Positions 55,692-64,000 are shown, counted from the first letter of the stretch. The stretch is DNA of 64,000 bases from Desulfuromonas soudanensis (GCF_001278055.1 NZ_CP010802.1:248001-312000), one strand, 5' to 3'. Notes: generated by a model not told the origin, from the sequence alone. Numbers and translations: made by a program.

Positions 55692-56816
55692 ATGCCCGAT
55701 ACCCTGATACTCACTGACAGCGGCGCCATCGCCGATTTTGCCCGGGAGCTCCACGCCTTCCCGGTGATCGCCGTCGATCTCGAAGCCGATTCCATGCACT
55801 GCTACAAGGAGAAGGTCTGCCTCCTGCAGTTCACCACCCCCGAGCGCACCGTCCTCGTCGATCCCCTGACGGTCTCCGATCTCGACTCCCTCAAGCCGGT
55901 GATGGCCGACCCGGCGGTGCGCAAGATCTTTCATGCCGCCGATTACGACATCCGTTGCCTGTATCGCGACTTCGCCATCGAAATTAACGGCCTCTTCGAC
56001 ACCATGATCTCCTGCCAGTTTCTCGGTGAGGAGAAGTTCGGTCTGGCGGACATCCTCGGCAAGTATTACGGACTCGTGCTCGACAAGCAGTACCAGCGGG
56101 CCGACTGGGCGCTGCGTCCTCTGACTCCGGAAATGATCCGCTACGCCGCCGAGGACACCCGCCACCTCCACGGCCTGGCGCTGATGCTCGAGGAACGCCT
56201 GGCCGCCAAGGGGCGGCTCGACTGGGTCGCCGAGGAGTTCGCTCTCCTCGAGCAGGTGCGTCACAGCGAGCACGGCGGACCGATGTTTCTGCGCACCAAG
56301 GGGGCCGCGGCCCTCGACCGCCGGCAGCTGGCGGTTCTCGAGGAGGTGCTGCAGTGGCGCGACCGCGAGGCGCGCCGCCGCGACCGCCCCCCCTTCAAGA
56401 TCCTCGGCAGCAAGTCCCTCTTCGAGGTGGCCCGCTCCCTCCCCAGAAGCGAGCAGGGGCTGGTCGCCATCGAGGGGATTTCCCCCCGGCTGGTCGAGCG
56501 CTTCGGGCGCACCCTCCTGGCCGCCGTCGAGACCGCCATGGCCCTTCCCGAGACGGAGCTGCCGGTCTATCCCCGGGGCGAACGCCGCCTGCGGGATCCC
56601 GAGGTCGACAAGCGCATGTCCGTCCTCAAGGAGTGGCGTCAGGCGACGGCCCTCGAGCTGGAGATCGATTCCGGCGTCCTCATCAACAACGCCACCCTCG
56701 AGGGGATCGCCCGTTCCGTGCCGAAGACGGAGGAGGCTCTCGGCGCCATTCCGGGAATAAAAAACTGGCAGCGCCGGGTCCTCGGGCCGGGGATACTCAA
56801 CTCTCTGGGGAGTTGA
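55692..56816 (+). CDS. rnd: Ribonuclease D
   Basis: The 374-residue protein has the DEDD exonuclease core: Asp and Glu in VIAVDLEADSMH, Asp in HAADYDIRCLY, and Asp in YAAEDTRHL. One or two HRDC domains follow (about 205-375). RNase D trims tRNA 3' ends. It starts 3 bases after the mutY stop with CAAGGAG, so the two form an operon. Confidence 0.92.
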   Translation: MPDTLILTDSGAIADFARELHAFPVIAVDLEADSMHCYKEKVCLLQFTTPERTVLVDPLTVSDLDSLKPVMADPAVRKIFHAADYDIRCLYRDFAIEINGLFDTMISCQFLGEEKFGLADILGKYYGLVLDKQYQRADWALRPLTPEMIRYAAEDTRHLHGLALMLEERLAAKGRLDWVAEEFALLEQVRHSEHGGPMFLRTKGAAALDRRQLAVLEEVLQWRDREARRRDRPPFKILGSKSLFEVARSLPRSEQGLVAIEGISPRLVERFGRTLLAAVETAMALPETELPVYPRGERRLRDPEVDKRMSVLKEWRQATALELEIDSGVLINNATLEGIARSVPKTEEALGAIPGIKNWQRRVLGPGILNSLGS

Positions 56817-56874
56817 GGGGAGAAGGAAGAGGGGAGAAGGAAGAAGGAAGAGGACATTTGAGGGACATGAAAGG

Positions 56875-56903
56875 AAAGGCGACCGATTCCGGTCGCCTTT
56901 TTT
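56875..56903 (+). terminator. Rho-independent terminator after rnd
   Basis: AAAGGCGACCG (56875-56885) pairs perfectly with CGGTCGCCTTT (56890-56900), a 4-nt loop and a T-tract to 56903. Confidence 0.92.
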
Positions 56904-56978
56904 GGGTTGTAGGGGGAGAGGAAGATCTGGGTGTCGGTCCGTTTTGTCGGTAGATAGGCCTTTTGACTAAAAAGCGTT

Positions 56979-57098
56979 GCGTCGTTGCGGCGTCGCGTGA
57001 GGAAAAGGTCCTGATTGTCGGTCGTCCCGCGAAGGTCTGGCCAAAACATCAACAAAAATCAAGTCAAGACCAGGTTTCACGCGACGACGCAACGACGC
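56979..57098. repeat. Large inverted repeat element 6 (rnd-fumC spacer)
   Basis: The 22-base arms at 56979-57000 and 57077-57098 are inverted copies with one mismatch; the shared core is GTCGTTGCG...CGTCGCGTGA. The arms themselves contain short GTCGTTGC/GACGCAAC units. The 76-base middle has no coding content. Confidence 0.8.
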
Positions 57099-57139
57099 GA
57101 CGAAAACCTTGGGGCTTTGAAATCGAAATCAGGAGTCTG

Positions 57140-58546
57140 CTACCTCGTCTTGCCGGGGACCCCGGGCTCGGTCATCGGACGCGGGTCGAGGAGGCGTTCG
57201 AGCTCGTCGGGAGGGAGAATCCCCTCCTCCAGGGCGATCTCGCGCACGGTCCGGCCGCTCTGGTGGGCCTTCTTGGCCACCTGGGCCGCCCGGTCGTAGC
57301 CGACGGCCGGGACCAGGGCGGTGCACATGGCCAGGCTCTGCTCGATGAGCCCCTCGCAACGGCCGCGGTCGGCCTGCAGACCGACGATGCAGCGGCCGGT
57401 AAACTCGCTTGCGGCGCAGCCGAGAAGGGATATGGCCTGCAGGAGGTTGTGGGCCATCACCGGCATCATGACGTTGAGCTCGAAATTGCCGGCGAGTCCG
57501 CCGACGGTGATGGCGGCATCGCAGCCGATCGTCTGGGCGCAGGCCTGCATCAGGGCCTCGGCCATCACCGGATTGACCTTGCCGGGCATGATGGAGCTGC
57601 CGGGCTGCACCGCCGGGAGGATCAGCTCGCCGAGGCCGCAGCGCGGACCGCTGCCGAGGTGGCGGATGTCGTTGGCGATCTTGAAGAGGGTGACGGCGCA
57701 GCTCTTGAGGGCGCCGCTGGCGGCGACGACGGCGTCCTTGGCCCCCTGGGCCTCGAAGTGGTTGGCCGCCTCGCGGAAGGGGATGCCGGTGACCTCGGAG
57801 ATCCCGGCGATGACCGAGGCGGCGAAGCGGGGGTGGGTGTTGAGTCCGGTGCCGACGGCGGTGCCGCCGAGGGGGAGCTCGAGGAGGCCGTCGACGGCCC
57901 CCTCGAGACGGCGGATGGCGAGGGCGCTCTGGCGGGCATAGCCGGAGAAGATCTGGCCGAGGCGCACCGGGGTGGCGTCCTGCAGGTGGGTGCGGCCGAT
58001 GGTGACGATGTCGTCGAAGGCGACGGACTTCTCGCCGAGGGCCTCCTGCAGGGCGAAGAGGGCGGGAATCAGGGTGTGGCGGATCTCCACCGCCGCGGCG
58101 ATGTGCATCGCCGTGGGGATCACGTCGTTGCTCGACTGGCCGAGGTTGACGTGGTCATTGGGATGCACGGCGCGGTCTCCGGCCGCCCCTCCCATGAGCT
58201 GGGCGGCGCGATTGGCGATGACCTCGTTGGCGTTCATGTTGGTGCTGGTGCCGGAGCCGGTCTGGAAGATGTCGAGGACGAAGTGCTCGTCGAGAAGGCC
58301 GCGGATCACCTCCTCGGCTCCCTCCATGATGGCCATCGCCCGTCCGTCGTCGAGGAGGCCGAGTTCGAGATTGACCCGGGCGGCCCGCTCCTTGATCATC
58401 CCGAGGGCGCGGATGAAGGGGCGGGGAAAGCGGATCCCGGAGATGGGGAAATTCTCCAGGGCGCGGGCGGTCTGGGCGCCGTAGAGGGCCCCGGCGGGGA
58501 CCTCCATGGTGCCCATGGAATCCTCTTCGATGCGGCGGTCGGTCAT
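57140..58546 (-). CDS. fumC: Fumarate hydratase, class II
   Basis: The 468-residue protein has GSGTSTNMNANE (97-108), QSSNDVIPT (137-145), GRTHLQDATP and the family signature GSSIMPGKVNP. The GGTAVGTGLN stretch and overall match favour fumarase over aspartase. It interconverts fumarate and malate in the TCA cycle. Start ATG 58546 has AAGGAG about 10 bases upstream; longer frames run into the promoter. Confidence 0.92.
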   Translation of the reverse strand: MTDRRIEEDSMGTMEVPAGALYGAQTARALENFPISGIRFPRPFIRALGMIKERAARVNLELGLLDDGRAMAIMEGAEEVIRGLLDEHFVLDIFQTGSGTSTNMNANEVIANRAAQLMGGAAGDRAVHPNDHVNLGQSSNDVIPTAMHIAAAVEIRHTLIPALFALQEALGEKSVAFDDIVTIGRTHLQDATPVRLGQIFSGYARQSALAIRRLEGAVDGLLELPLGGTAVGTGLNTHPRFAASVIAGISEVTGIPFREAANHFEAQGAKDAVVAASGALKSCAVTLFKIANDIRHLGSGPRCGLGELILPAVQPGSSIMPGKVNPVMAEALMQACAQTIGCDAAITVGGLAGNFELNVMMPVMAHNLLQAISLLGCAASEFTGRCIVGLQADRGRCEGLIEQSLAMCTALVPAVGYDRAAQVAKKAHQSGRTVREIALEEGILPPDELERLLDPRPMTEPGVPGKTR

Positions 58547-58611
58547 AAGGGTCGGGCTCCTTGGGGGGAAGGGTCGGCGGCGAAAAATCCGCACGCCGGA
58601 AGAGCCCTTCG

Positions 58612-58639
58612 AGCATAGCAATTTGCCCGGTGCTGTCAA
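58612..58639 (-). promoter_or_regulatory. Promoter of fumC
   Basis: On the minus strand TTGACA (58634-58639), a 16-bp spacer and TATGCT (58612-58617) with an upstream TTGC. Good match, 66 bases before the start codon. Confidence 0.7.
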
Positions 58640-58656
58640 TCCTTTTGAAAATGTTG

Positions 58657-58695
58657 TTTTACCCTGACTAATTTTTACTCCGATCAGTTTTACTC
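58657..58695. promoter_or_regulatory. Three TTTTAC direct repeats between fumC and the DMT gene
   Basis: TTTTACCC (58657-58664), TTTTACTC (58673-58680) and TTTTACTC (58688-58695) lie in tandem at 15-16 base steps in the divergent spacer. They may be binding sites for a regulator. Confidence 0.35.
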
Positions 58696-58730
58696 TCGCT
58701 AATTGAGTGGAAATCGGCTAGCCTTTTCCC

Positions 58731-59603
58731 ATGAGTAGCCTGGCATTTGTTCTGATCCTGTTTTCTGCCCTGATGCACGCCCTGTGGAACCTGCTGGTCA
58801 AGCGCAGCGGCGACAAGACGGTCTTCATCTGGTGGATGTTCTGCGCCTCCGGGGGGCTGCTCAACCTCCTTCTCCTCTTTATCCCCGGTCCCTTCCCCTC
58901 TCCGACCCCCGAGGTCCTCCTCCTCGGGGCGGCCGGCGCCGCCTGTTTTGTCTTCTATCACCTCTTCAACGGCCGGGCGTACCGGCGGGGGGACCTGTCG
59001 CTGACCTACCCCCTGGCTCAGACCTCCATGTTCTACGTCCCTCTCTGGGGGGTGTGGCTCCTCGGCGAGCGCCTGTCGGCTCTCGGGATGGCCGGCATTG
59101 CCCTCATCATCGTCGGCGCCTACACCGTTCAGCTGCGGCGGCTCTCCGCCGGGGAGATCCTCCGACCCTTCCGCAGCCTCGCCGACCCCTCGGTGCAGGC
59201 GGCGCTGGCCGCCGGGTTCATCTACTCGGTGGGGGCGGTGATCGACAAGACCGGGGTCGGCCTCTACCCCCCCTTCTACTTCACCTACCTGCTGGTGATG
59301 TTCATGCTCTTCTTCATGACTCTCAACCTGCTGCGCCCGTCCTATCGCGGCCGGTTGATGGCCGAGTTGCGCCTCAGCCGCACCCTGGTGATCCTCTCGG
59401 GGCCGGTGCTGATGGGGTCCTTCCTCGCCTTCCGTTACGGCCTCAAACTTGCGCCGATGAGCTATGCGGTGCCGGTGCGCCAGGTCAGCCTCCTGATCGG
59501 GGTACTGATCGGCGTCTTTTTTCTCCGCGAGAGCTGCGGGCGCATCCGCTTCGCCGCCACCGCCCTGATCCTCGCCGGGGTCTTTCTCATCCGCCTCGGC
59601 TGA
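58731..59603 (+). CDS. DMT/EamA family transporter
   Basis: The 290-residue protein has ten membrane segments in two EamA repeats (about 1-135 and 150-288), with FYHLFNGRAYRRGDLSLTYP as the usual first-repeat motif. It should move a small metabolite or drug; the substrate is unknown. The gene is divergent from fumC, and a T-rich stretch after its stop (59614-59625) may help to end transcription. Confidence 0.8.
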   Translation: MSSLAFVLILFSALMHALWNLLVKRSGDKTVFIWWMFCASGGLLNLLLLFIPGPFPSPTPEVLLLGAAGAACFVFYHLFNGRAYRRGDLSLTYPLAQTSMFYVPLWGVWLLGERLSALGMAGIALIIVGAYTVQLRRLSAGEILRPFRSLADPSVQAALAAGFIYSVGAVIDKTGVGLYPPFYFTYLLVMFMLFFMTLNLLRPSYRGRLMAELRLSRTLVILSGPVLMGSFLAFRYGLKLAPMSYAVPVRQVSLLIGVLIGVFFLRESCGRIRFAATALILAGVFLIRLG

Positions 59604-59718
59604 GCCGCCGCATTTTTCTCTTTTTTCCTTGGTCCCGCCTCTCCTTTGTGTCAGGATTCCGGCAGCCGTTATCGACCTAATGTCCTGCGGACGAGCGACC
59701 TAACAAGGAAAACAGACC

Positions 59719-60306
59719 ATGCGCAATCTCGCCAATTTTTTCTTCGAAGTCGGCATGCTCAAACGCACCCCGCGCACCGGGTTCCAGTTTCTCGGCTCCG
59801 GCACCCAGTCGGTGGCCGAGCACTCCTTTCGTACGGCGATGATCGGTTACGCCCTGGCCCACCTCGATCCCGAGGCCGACGCCGGTCGGGTCCTGCAGCT
59901 CTGTCTCTTTCACGACGTCCCCGAGGCCCGCACCGGCGACCTCAACTACGTCGCCAAGAAATACCTGAAGGTCGATGAGGCCCGGGCCGTTGAAGATCTC
60001 GCCGAAACGCTCCCCTTCGGCGACGACTACCGGGGCCTGATCGCCGAATTTACCGGCCGAAGCAGCCGCGAGGCGCAGATTGCCCACGACGCCGACCAGC
60101 TGGAGATGATTCTGGCCCTCAAGGAATACAAGGACCTCGGCAACCGCTATGCCGACGAATGGTACCCCTTTTCGGTACGGCGCCTCAAAACCGACGCCGC
60201 CCGCCGCCTGGCCGAAACGATCTGGACCACGGACTCGACCCGCTGGTGGTTCGACGACGATGAGGACTGGTGGGTCGAGGGGAGGAAACCTCCGGAAGGG
60301 GCTTGA
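59719..60306 (+). CDS. HD domain phosphohydrolase, YfbR/HDDC2-like
   Basis: The 195-residue protein has the HD-domain metal set: His in SVAEHSFR, HD in CLFHDVPEA, and Asp in HDADQLEM. The length and pattern match the YfbR/HDDC2 group of 5'-deoxynucleotidases, which remove phosphate from deoxynucleoside monophosphates. The serS gene follows on the same strand but has its own promoter candidate. Confidence 0.82.
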   Translation: MRNLANFFFEVGMLKRTPRTGFQFLGSGTQSVAEHSFRTAMIGYALAHLDPEADAGRVLQLCLFHDVPEARTGDLNYVAKKYLKVDEARAVEDLAETLPFGDDYRGLIAEFTGRSSREAQIAHDADQLEMILALKEYKDLGNRYADEWYPFSVRRLKTDAARRLAETIWTTDSTRWWFDDDEDWWVEGRKPPEGA

Positions 60307-60331
60307 CGCCTCCGGACGAAAGTGCTAAAAA
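60303..60331 (+). promoter_or_regulatory. Promoter of serS
   Basis: TTGACG (60303-60308), a 17-bp spacer and TAAAAA (60326-60331). The -35 box overlaps the stop codon of the HD gene. It is 48 bases before the serS ATG. Confidence 0.6.
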
Positions 60332-60378
60332 CTTCCCCTTGCGGCGGCAAACCCCTCATCGCCGGGAACGGAATCGCC

Positions 60379-61650
60379 ATGCTCGACATCAAAAACCTGC
60401 GGGACAATCTGGACCAGGTCGAAGCGCGCCTCGCCACCCGTGGCGGCAGCATCGACCTCTCGGCCTTCCGCCAGCTCGACCGGCGGCGGCGCGACCTCCT
60501 CGGCGAATCCGAGACCCTCAAGGCGGAAAAGAATCGGGTTTCGGCCCTGGTCGGCCAGACGAAGGACAAGAGCCAGGTGCAGGGGGAGATCTCGCGGATG
60601 AAGGACGTCTCGGCGAAGATCAAGACCCTCGACGACGAGCTCAAGGGGGTCGAGGAAGGGTTGCAGACGCTCCTGCTGACCATCCCCAACCTCCCCCATC
60701 CCCAGTCCCCCGTCGGAGCCTCCGAGGAGGAGAACCGCGAGGTGCGCCGCTGGGGGACCCCGCGGGAGTTCGATTTCGCGCCGAAACCCCACTGGGACCT
60801 CGGCGAAGACCTGGGAATCCTCGATTTTGAGCGGGCCGGCAAGATCACCGGCGCCCGATTCGCCCTCCTCCTCGGGCAGGGCGCCCGCCTGGAGCGGGCA
60901 CTGATCAACTTCATGCTCGATCTCCATACCCTCGAACACAAATATGTTGAAGTTCTGCCGCCCTTTATGGTAAACAGGGAATCCATGACGGGGACCGGAC
61001 AGCTCCCCAAGTTCGAGGATGATCTTTTCCATGTCGAGGGGCCGGACTACTTCCTGATCCCCACCGCCGAAGTCCCGGTGACCAATATCCACCGCGACGA
61101 GATCCTCTCCGGCGGCGATCTCCCCCTGTGCTATACGGCCCACACCCCCTGCTTCCGCAAGGAGGCCGGATCCCACGGCCGCGACACCCGGGGGCTGATC
61201 CGCCAGCACCAGTTCAACAAGGTCGAACTGGTCAAGTTCACCCGCCCTGAAGATTCGGATGCCGAACTCGAAAAGCTTCTGGCCAACGCCGAAGAGGTCC
61301 TCCGGCGCCTCGAACTCCCCTACCGGGTCATCGATCTGTGTACCGGCGATCTCGGTTTCTCGGCGGCCCGCACCTACGACATCGAGGTCTGGCTCCCCGC
61401 CCAGGGGGTCTATCGCGAGATTTCTTCCTGCTCCACCTTCGGCGATTTTCAGTCCCGACGTGCGGCGATCCGTTTCCGGCGCGAAGAAGGGGCCAAGCCT
61501 GAACTGGTTCACACCCTGAACGGCTCCGGCCTCGCCGTCGGCCGTACCCTGGTGGCGATTCTCGAAAACGGTCAGCAAAAGGACGGCTCGGTGACGATCC
61601 CCGCGGCCCTGCGCCCCTACATGGGGGGACTGGAAAGATTGAAGATTTAA
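60379..61650 (+). CDS. serS: Serine-tRNA ligase
   Basis: The 423-residue class II synthetase has the N-terminal coiled-coil tRNA-binding arm (about 1-110) and the motif 2 stretch [20 protein letters not shown] (about 269-288), then FNKVELVKF and motif 3 near [17 protein letters not shown]. It charges tRNA-Ser. A tRNA-Ser(TGA) gene starts 11 bases after its stop, and all other tRNA-Ser genes follow within 2 kb. Confidence 0.96.
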   Translation: MLDIKNLRDNLDQVEARLATRGGSIDLSAFRQLDRRRRDLLGESETLKAEKNRVSALVGQTKDKSQVQGEISRMKDVSAKIKTLDDELKGVEEGLQTLLLTIPNLPHPQSPVGASEEENREVRRWGTPREFDFAPKPHWDLGEDLGILDFERAGKITGARFALLLGQGARLERALINFMLDLHTLEHKYVEVLPPFMVNRESMTGTGQLPKFEDDLFHVEGPDYFLIPTAEVPVTNIHRDEILSGGDLPLCYTAHTPCFRKEAGSHGRDTRGLIRQHQFNKVELVKFTRPEDSDAELEKLLANAEEVLRRLELPYRVIDLCTGDLGFSAARTYDIEVWLPAQGVYREISSCSTFGDFQSRRAAIRFRREEGAKPELVHTLNGSGLAVGRTLVAILENGQQKDGSVTIPAALRPYMGGLERLKI

Positions 61651-61661
61651 GGCAGGGTCAC

Positions 61662-61747
61662 GGAGGAGTGGCCGAGTGGCTTAAGGCGGCGGTCTTGAAA
61701 ACCGTTGAACGAAAGTTCCGTGGGTTCGAATCCTACCTCCTCCGCCA
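61662..61747 (+). tRNA. tRNA-Ser(TGA)
   Basis: The acceptor GGAGGAG pairs with CTCCTCC, the discriminator is G and CCA is encoded. The anticodon loop CTTGAAA gives anticodon TGA, and a long variable arm marks a class II tRNA. It has no separate terminator or promoter from serS, so it probably sits in the serS transcript. Confidence 0.97.
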
Positions 61748-61811
61748 TACCAACGCTCCCCCGACTGCGGGGCGGGCGGCACAGCAGAAACAGACAACCT
61801 AGATGTTCCAC

Positions 61812-61907
<96 letters not shown>

Positions 61908-61914
61908 TTATACA

Positions 61915-61942
61915 GCTTCGACCCCTTGGGGGGATTCGAAGC
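61915..61942 (+). terminator. Hairpin after tRNA-Ser(GCT)
   Basis: GCTTCGACCCC pairs with GGGGG-A-TTCGAAGC, with a small bulge. There is no T-tract; it may end or attenuate transcription before the lipoprotein gene. A second hairpin CGCGGGGT/ACCCTGCG follows at 61951-61970. Confidence 0.4.
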
Positions 61943-62006
61943 CGAGCGTTTCGCGGGGTCGATACCCTGCGGCGGTGCCCTTCCCGAAGGCGATGAGGTA
62001 ATCCCG

Positions 62007-62489
62007 ATGCCCAGGCTTTCATGGTCCATACTTTTGATCCTCACCCTTTTACTTGCGGCGGCAGGTTGCAGCCGGCAGGAAGAGGCAAAGACCGAGCATC
62101 CGAAGGCTACCGAAAAGCTGAGGGCGCGGGTGGTGGTGCCGGATAACGTCAAGGGGAAGTGGCGGGCCGTCAAGATCGCCGTGCGCGACAAGGAAAGCAA
62201 CACGGAAGACATCTACACCGTCAACATCGGCTACGAGTTCGTGGTCGCCGGTTCGCAGCTTCGGCTCAAGGTGGAGAACTTCCTCCCGGCCTTCATCATG
62301 GACGGCACGAAGATGACCTCGGCCTCCAATGAAACGAGGAATCCCGCGGTGCAGATCATCGTCACCGAAGGGGGCGCCGAGATCTTCGAAGGGTGGCTCT
62401 TCAGCCTTTATCCCGGCACCCATGCCTTCGAGCACCAGCGCTATAATTTCTCTCTCGTCGATTTTATTCCGGCCGGAAAAAAAGGTTGA
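62007..62489 (+). CDS. DUF2155-like lipoprotein
   Basis: The 160-residue protein has a lipoprotein signal (LLLAAAGC, lipidation at about Cys21), then a single domain with KGKWRAVKIAVRDKE, YTVNIGYEFVV and LYPGTHAFEHQRY that looks like DUF2155, a periplasmic domain of unknown role. It is probably anchored in the envelope. The ATG has GAGGTAA upstream. It sits oddly among tRNA genes. Confidence 0.75.
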   Translation: MPRLSWSILLILTLLLAAAGCSRQEEAKTEHPKATEKLRARVVVPDNVKGKWRAVKIAVRDKESNTEDIYTVNIGYEFVVAGSQLRLKVENFLPAFIMDGTKMTSASNETRNPAVQIIVTEGGAEIFEGWLFSLYPGTHAFEHQRYNFSLVDFIPAGKKG

Positions 62490-62514
62490 CAGGCCGGAGG
62501 AATTGAGCGATAAG
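62486..62514 (+). promoter_or_regulatory. Promoter of tRNA-Arg and tadA
   Basis: Perfect TTGACA (62486-62491), a 17-bp spacer and GATAAG (62509-62514), 12 bases before the tRNA. The -35 box overlaps the stop of the lipoprotein gene. Confidence 0.7.
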
Positions 62515-62526
62515 TACGCTTCTTGC

Positions 62527-62603
<77 letters not shown>

Positions 62604-62621
62604 CTTTTAAAAAAGAACCCC

Positions 62622-63104
62622 GTGAATCTTGACGACCAACAAGACAGGGGCTTTATGCACGAGGCCCTGGTGGAAGCAGCCGCTGCTGAAAAGCTCGGCG
62701 AGATTCCCATCGGGGCCGTTGTTGTTCAGGGCGGTGAAATTATCGGCCGCGGCTACAACCTGCGCGAAACGAGCAACGATCCGACCACCCACGCCGAGAT
62801 GGTGGCCATCCGTGCGGCGGCCAGGCATCTCGGCAGTTGGCGCCTCCTCGACTGCACGCTCTACGTGACTCTCGAGCCCTGCGTGATGTGCATGGGGGCA
62901 ATCATTCTGGCCCGGATTCCCCGTCTGGTCTATGCCTGCCGCGACCCCAAGGCCGGCGCCGTCGGTTCCCTCTACGATTTCTCCCGGGACGAGCGCTTCA
63001 ACCACCGCGTCGAGGCGGTCGAAGGGGTTCTCGGCGACGAATGCAGCACGATGCTCAGCCGCTTCTTCCGGGAGCTGCGGGCCCGCAAAAAATCAGTGAG
63101 CTGA
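62622..63104 (+). CDS. tadA: tRNA-specific adenosine deaminase TadA
   Basis: The 160-residue protein has the cytidine deaminase-type zinc site: His57 in THAEM with the catalytic Glu59, and Cys87 and Cys90 in PCVMC. It turns A34 into inosine in tRNA-Arg(ACG). The GTG at 62622 was chosen since the FMHEAL stretch near residue 11 lines up with the known N-terminus of TadA. It has no Shine-Dalgarno; an ATG at 62655 with AGGGG just upstream is the other choice. It shares a transcript with its own substrate tRNA. Confidence 0.94.
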   Translation: MNLDDQQDRGFMHEALVEAAAAEKLGEIPIGAVVVQGGEIIGRGYNLRETSNDPTTHAEMVAIRAAARHLGSWRLLDCTLYVTLEPCVMCMGAIILARIPRLVYACRDPKAGAVGSLYDFSRDERFNHRVEAVEGVLGDECSTMLSRFFRELRARKKSVS

Positions 63105-63145
63105 TCCGGCCGATCGCTCCTGGTTGTTCGACAAACACCTGTAAC

Positions 63146-63233
63146 GGAGGGGTGTCCGAGAGGCCGAAGGTGACAGACTCGAAATCTGTTGTAGCGCAAG
63201 CTACCGGGAGTTCGAATCTCCCCCCCTCCGCCA
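63146..63233 (+). tRNA. tRNA-Ser(CGA)
   Basis: The acceptor GGAGGGG pairs with CCCCTCC, G, CCA encoded. The anticodon loop CTCGAAA gives CGA. A terminator starts at its CCA end. Confidence 0.96.
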
Positions 63234-63277
63234 AAAAGAAACGGCCCGTCTGCCCTGCAGGCGGGCCGTTTCTTTTT
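63233..63277 (+). terminator. Strong terminator after tRNA-Ser(CGA)
   Basis: The 16-base arms AAAAAGAAACGGCCCG (63233-63248) and CGGGCCGTTTCTTTTT (63262-63277) pair perfectly, ending in a T-tract. Confidence 0.93.
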
Positions 63278-63370
63278 CGGTCAGGTCTGTGCCGTGCAGC
63301 CAACGGGGTAGGTGGCAGGGGCCCGCACTCGTTTCTGCCCGATATGTTTGCCGCCGACTCAAGAAAAGGC

Positions 63371-63400
63371 TTTACAATCCCCGACCCCCTGCGGTATTCT
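63371..63400 (+). promoter_or_regulatory. Promoter of tRNA-Ser(GGA)
   Basis: TTTACA (63371-63376), an 18-bp spacer and TATTCT (63395-63400), 11 bases before the tRNA. Confidence 0.6.
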
Positions 63401-63411
63401 CCCCAACCTGC

Positions 63412-63500
63412 GGAGAGGTGACCGAGTGGCCGATGGTGCTCGCCTGGAAAGCGGGTGTAGTGAAAGCTACCGAGGGTTCGACTCCCTCCCTCTCCGCCAG
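63412..63500 (+). tRNA. tRNA-Ser(GGA)
   Basis: The acceptor GGAGAGG pairs with CCTCTCC, G, CCA encoded. The anticodon loop CTGGAAA gives GGA. Long variable arm. Confidence 0.97.
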
Positions 63501-63540
63501 TTTTAATATCCGCCCAACCGATTTTCATCATTGCCGATAG

Positions 63541-63650
63541 AAGTGACAGCCGGGTCCCGCGCAACGGACGGTCGCCAACCCCGTCAGGCCCGGAAGGGAG
63601 CAGCGGCAACGACCTCAGCCGTGTGCCGCGGGGGTGCCTGGCTGTCACTT
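63541..63650 (+). ncRNA. ffs: Signal recognition particle RNA (4.5S)
   Basis: Ends AAGTGACAGCC (63541-63551) and GGCTGTCACTT (63640-63650) pair to close one long hairpin. The tip holds the conserved GTCAGGCCCGGAAGGGAGCA stretch, with the GGAA tetraloop and asymmetric loop that bind Ffh. It is the small bacterial type. dnaX follows, a usual order. Confidence 0.95.
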
Positions 63651-63716
63651 GTGGCGGCAATACCCTCCCGCTCTTCCGCACTTCCTCCCCGATCCTGTAC
63701 GGAGACCTCTCGCCCC

Positions 63717-64000
63717 ATGTCGTACCTGGTACTGGCCCGCAAATGGCGACCACAGACGTTCGAGGATCTGGTCGGACAGGAGCACGTCAGCCGCACCCTG
63801 GGCAACGCCATCGCCAGCGGCCGGGTCCATCACGCCTTTCTTTTCACCGGCGCCCGCGGCGTCGGCAAGACCTCGGCGGCGCGCATTCTCGCCAAGGCCC
63901 TCAACTGCGAAGAGGGGCCGACGGCTCAGCCCTGCAACAAATGCCCTTCCTGCCTGGAAATCGCCGCCGGGCAGGGGGTCGACGTCTTCGAGATCGACGG
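63717..64000 (+). CDS. dnaX: DNA polymerase III subunits gamma/tau (N-terminal part)
   Basis: The first 94 codons are in the window. The sequence [20 protein letters not shown], the Walker A GARGVGKT (45-52) and the zinc module Cys64, Cys73, Cys76, Cys79 are those of DnaX, the clamp-loader ATPase. The frame stays open to the window end. Confidence 0.96.
   Translation, partial: MSYLVLARKWRPQTFEDLVGQEHVSRTLGNAIASGRVHHAFLFTGARGVGKTSAARILAKALNCEEGPTAQPCNKCPSCLEIAAGQGVDVFEID

Larger units (their letters stand above)
56817..57139. other. Intergenic stretch between rnd and fumC
   Basis: This stretch of 323 bases starts with a purine-rich direct repeat (GGGGAGAAGGAAGA units, about 56818-56850), then the rnd terminator (56875-56903) and the large inverted repeat (56979-57098). 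No coding frame of note is seen. Confidence 0.65.

Overview
The window is a gene-dense, GC-rich stretch of bacterial chromosome. Its gene content suggests a deltaproteobacterium of the Desulfuromonadales (Desulfuromonas/Geobacter type). The pointers are a full nuo operon with separate nuoC and nuoD and a long NuoF, an rnfABCDGE operon with a long RnfB, futalosine-route menaquinone genes (mqnE, mqnC with ubiA-, ubiX- and ubiD-like genes), a bacteriohemerythrin, a PAS-GGDEF-EAL protein, and the ffs-dnaX junction. No phage, IS, CRISPR or integrase was seen. The taxon is inferred from content only.

Layout. 0-1.5 kb: end of a molybdenum hydroxylase with its maturation genes (xdhC, MobA-like). 1.5-20.5 kb: mixed housekeeping and envelope genes, including a rRNA-type methyltransferase, a rhomboid protease, a cyclic-di-GMP enzyme, an OmpA/TSP3 protein, a SPOR-NlpC/P60 lipoprotein, a TPR/HEXXH protein, an ABC exporter, an MBL-rsmE-ygjP-like cluster, a CDF exporter, an FKBP, an MFS transporter, dbpA and hemL. 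20.8-25.8 kb: rnfABCDGE, divergent from hemL, with a consensus promoter and a palindromic operator candidate. 26.1-42.1 kb: nuoA-N in canonical order, interrupted between nuoG and nuoH by a zinc-ribbon TPR gene, and closed by a strong terminator. 42.2-46.3 kb: ubiD-like, recQ and ion channel genes, each overlapping the next by ATGA, convergent with pcm. 47.1-56.8 kb: bacteriohemerythrin, a xanthine/uracil-type permease, an S4 protein, ubiA, ubiX, mqnE, mqnC, hisC, mutY and rnd; most spacers from 50.7 to 57.1 kb hold inverted repeats. 57.1-60.3 kb: fumC (minus), a DMT transporter and an HD hydrolase. 60.3-64 kb: a translation cluster of serS, all four standard tRNA-Ser isoacceptors, tRNA-Arg(ACG) directly before tadA, the 4.5S RNA gene and the start of dnaX.

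How it fits together. Rnf (ferredoxin:NAD) and Nuo (NADH or ferredoxin:menaquinone) are the two ion-pumping entry points for electrons. The mqn and ubi genes make the menaquinone that Nuo reduces. The 3' end is a serine/arginine decoding cluster that groups the synthetase, its tRNAs and the wobble deaminase with its substrate tRNA. The most interesting points are that cluster, the TPR gene inside nuo, the NuoF N-terminal domain missing a cluster ligand, the operator-like palindrome at the rnf start site, and the dispersed inverted repeats between the menaquinone and DNA-repair genes.
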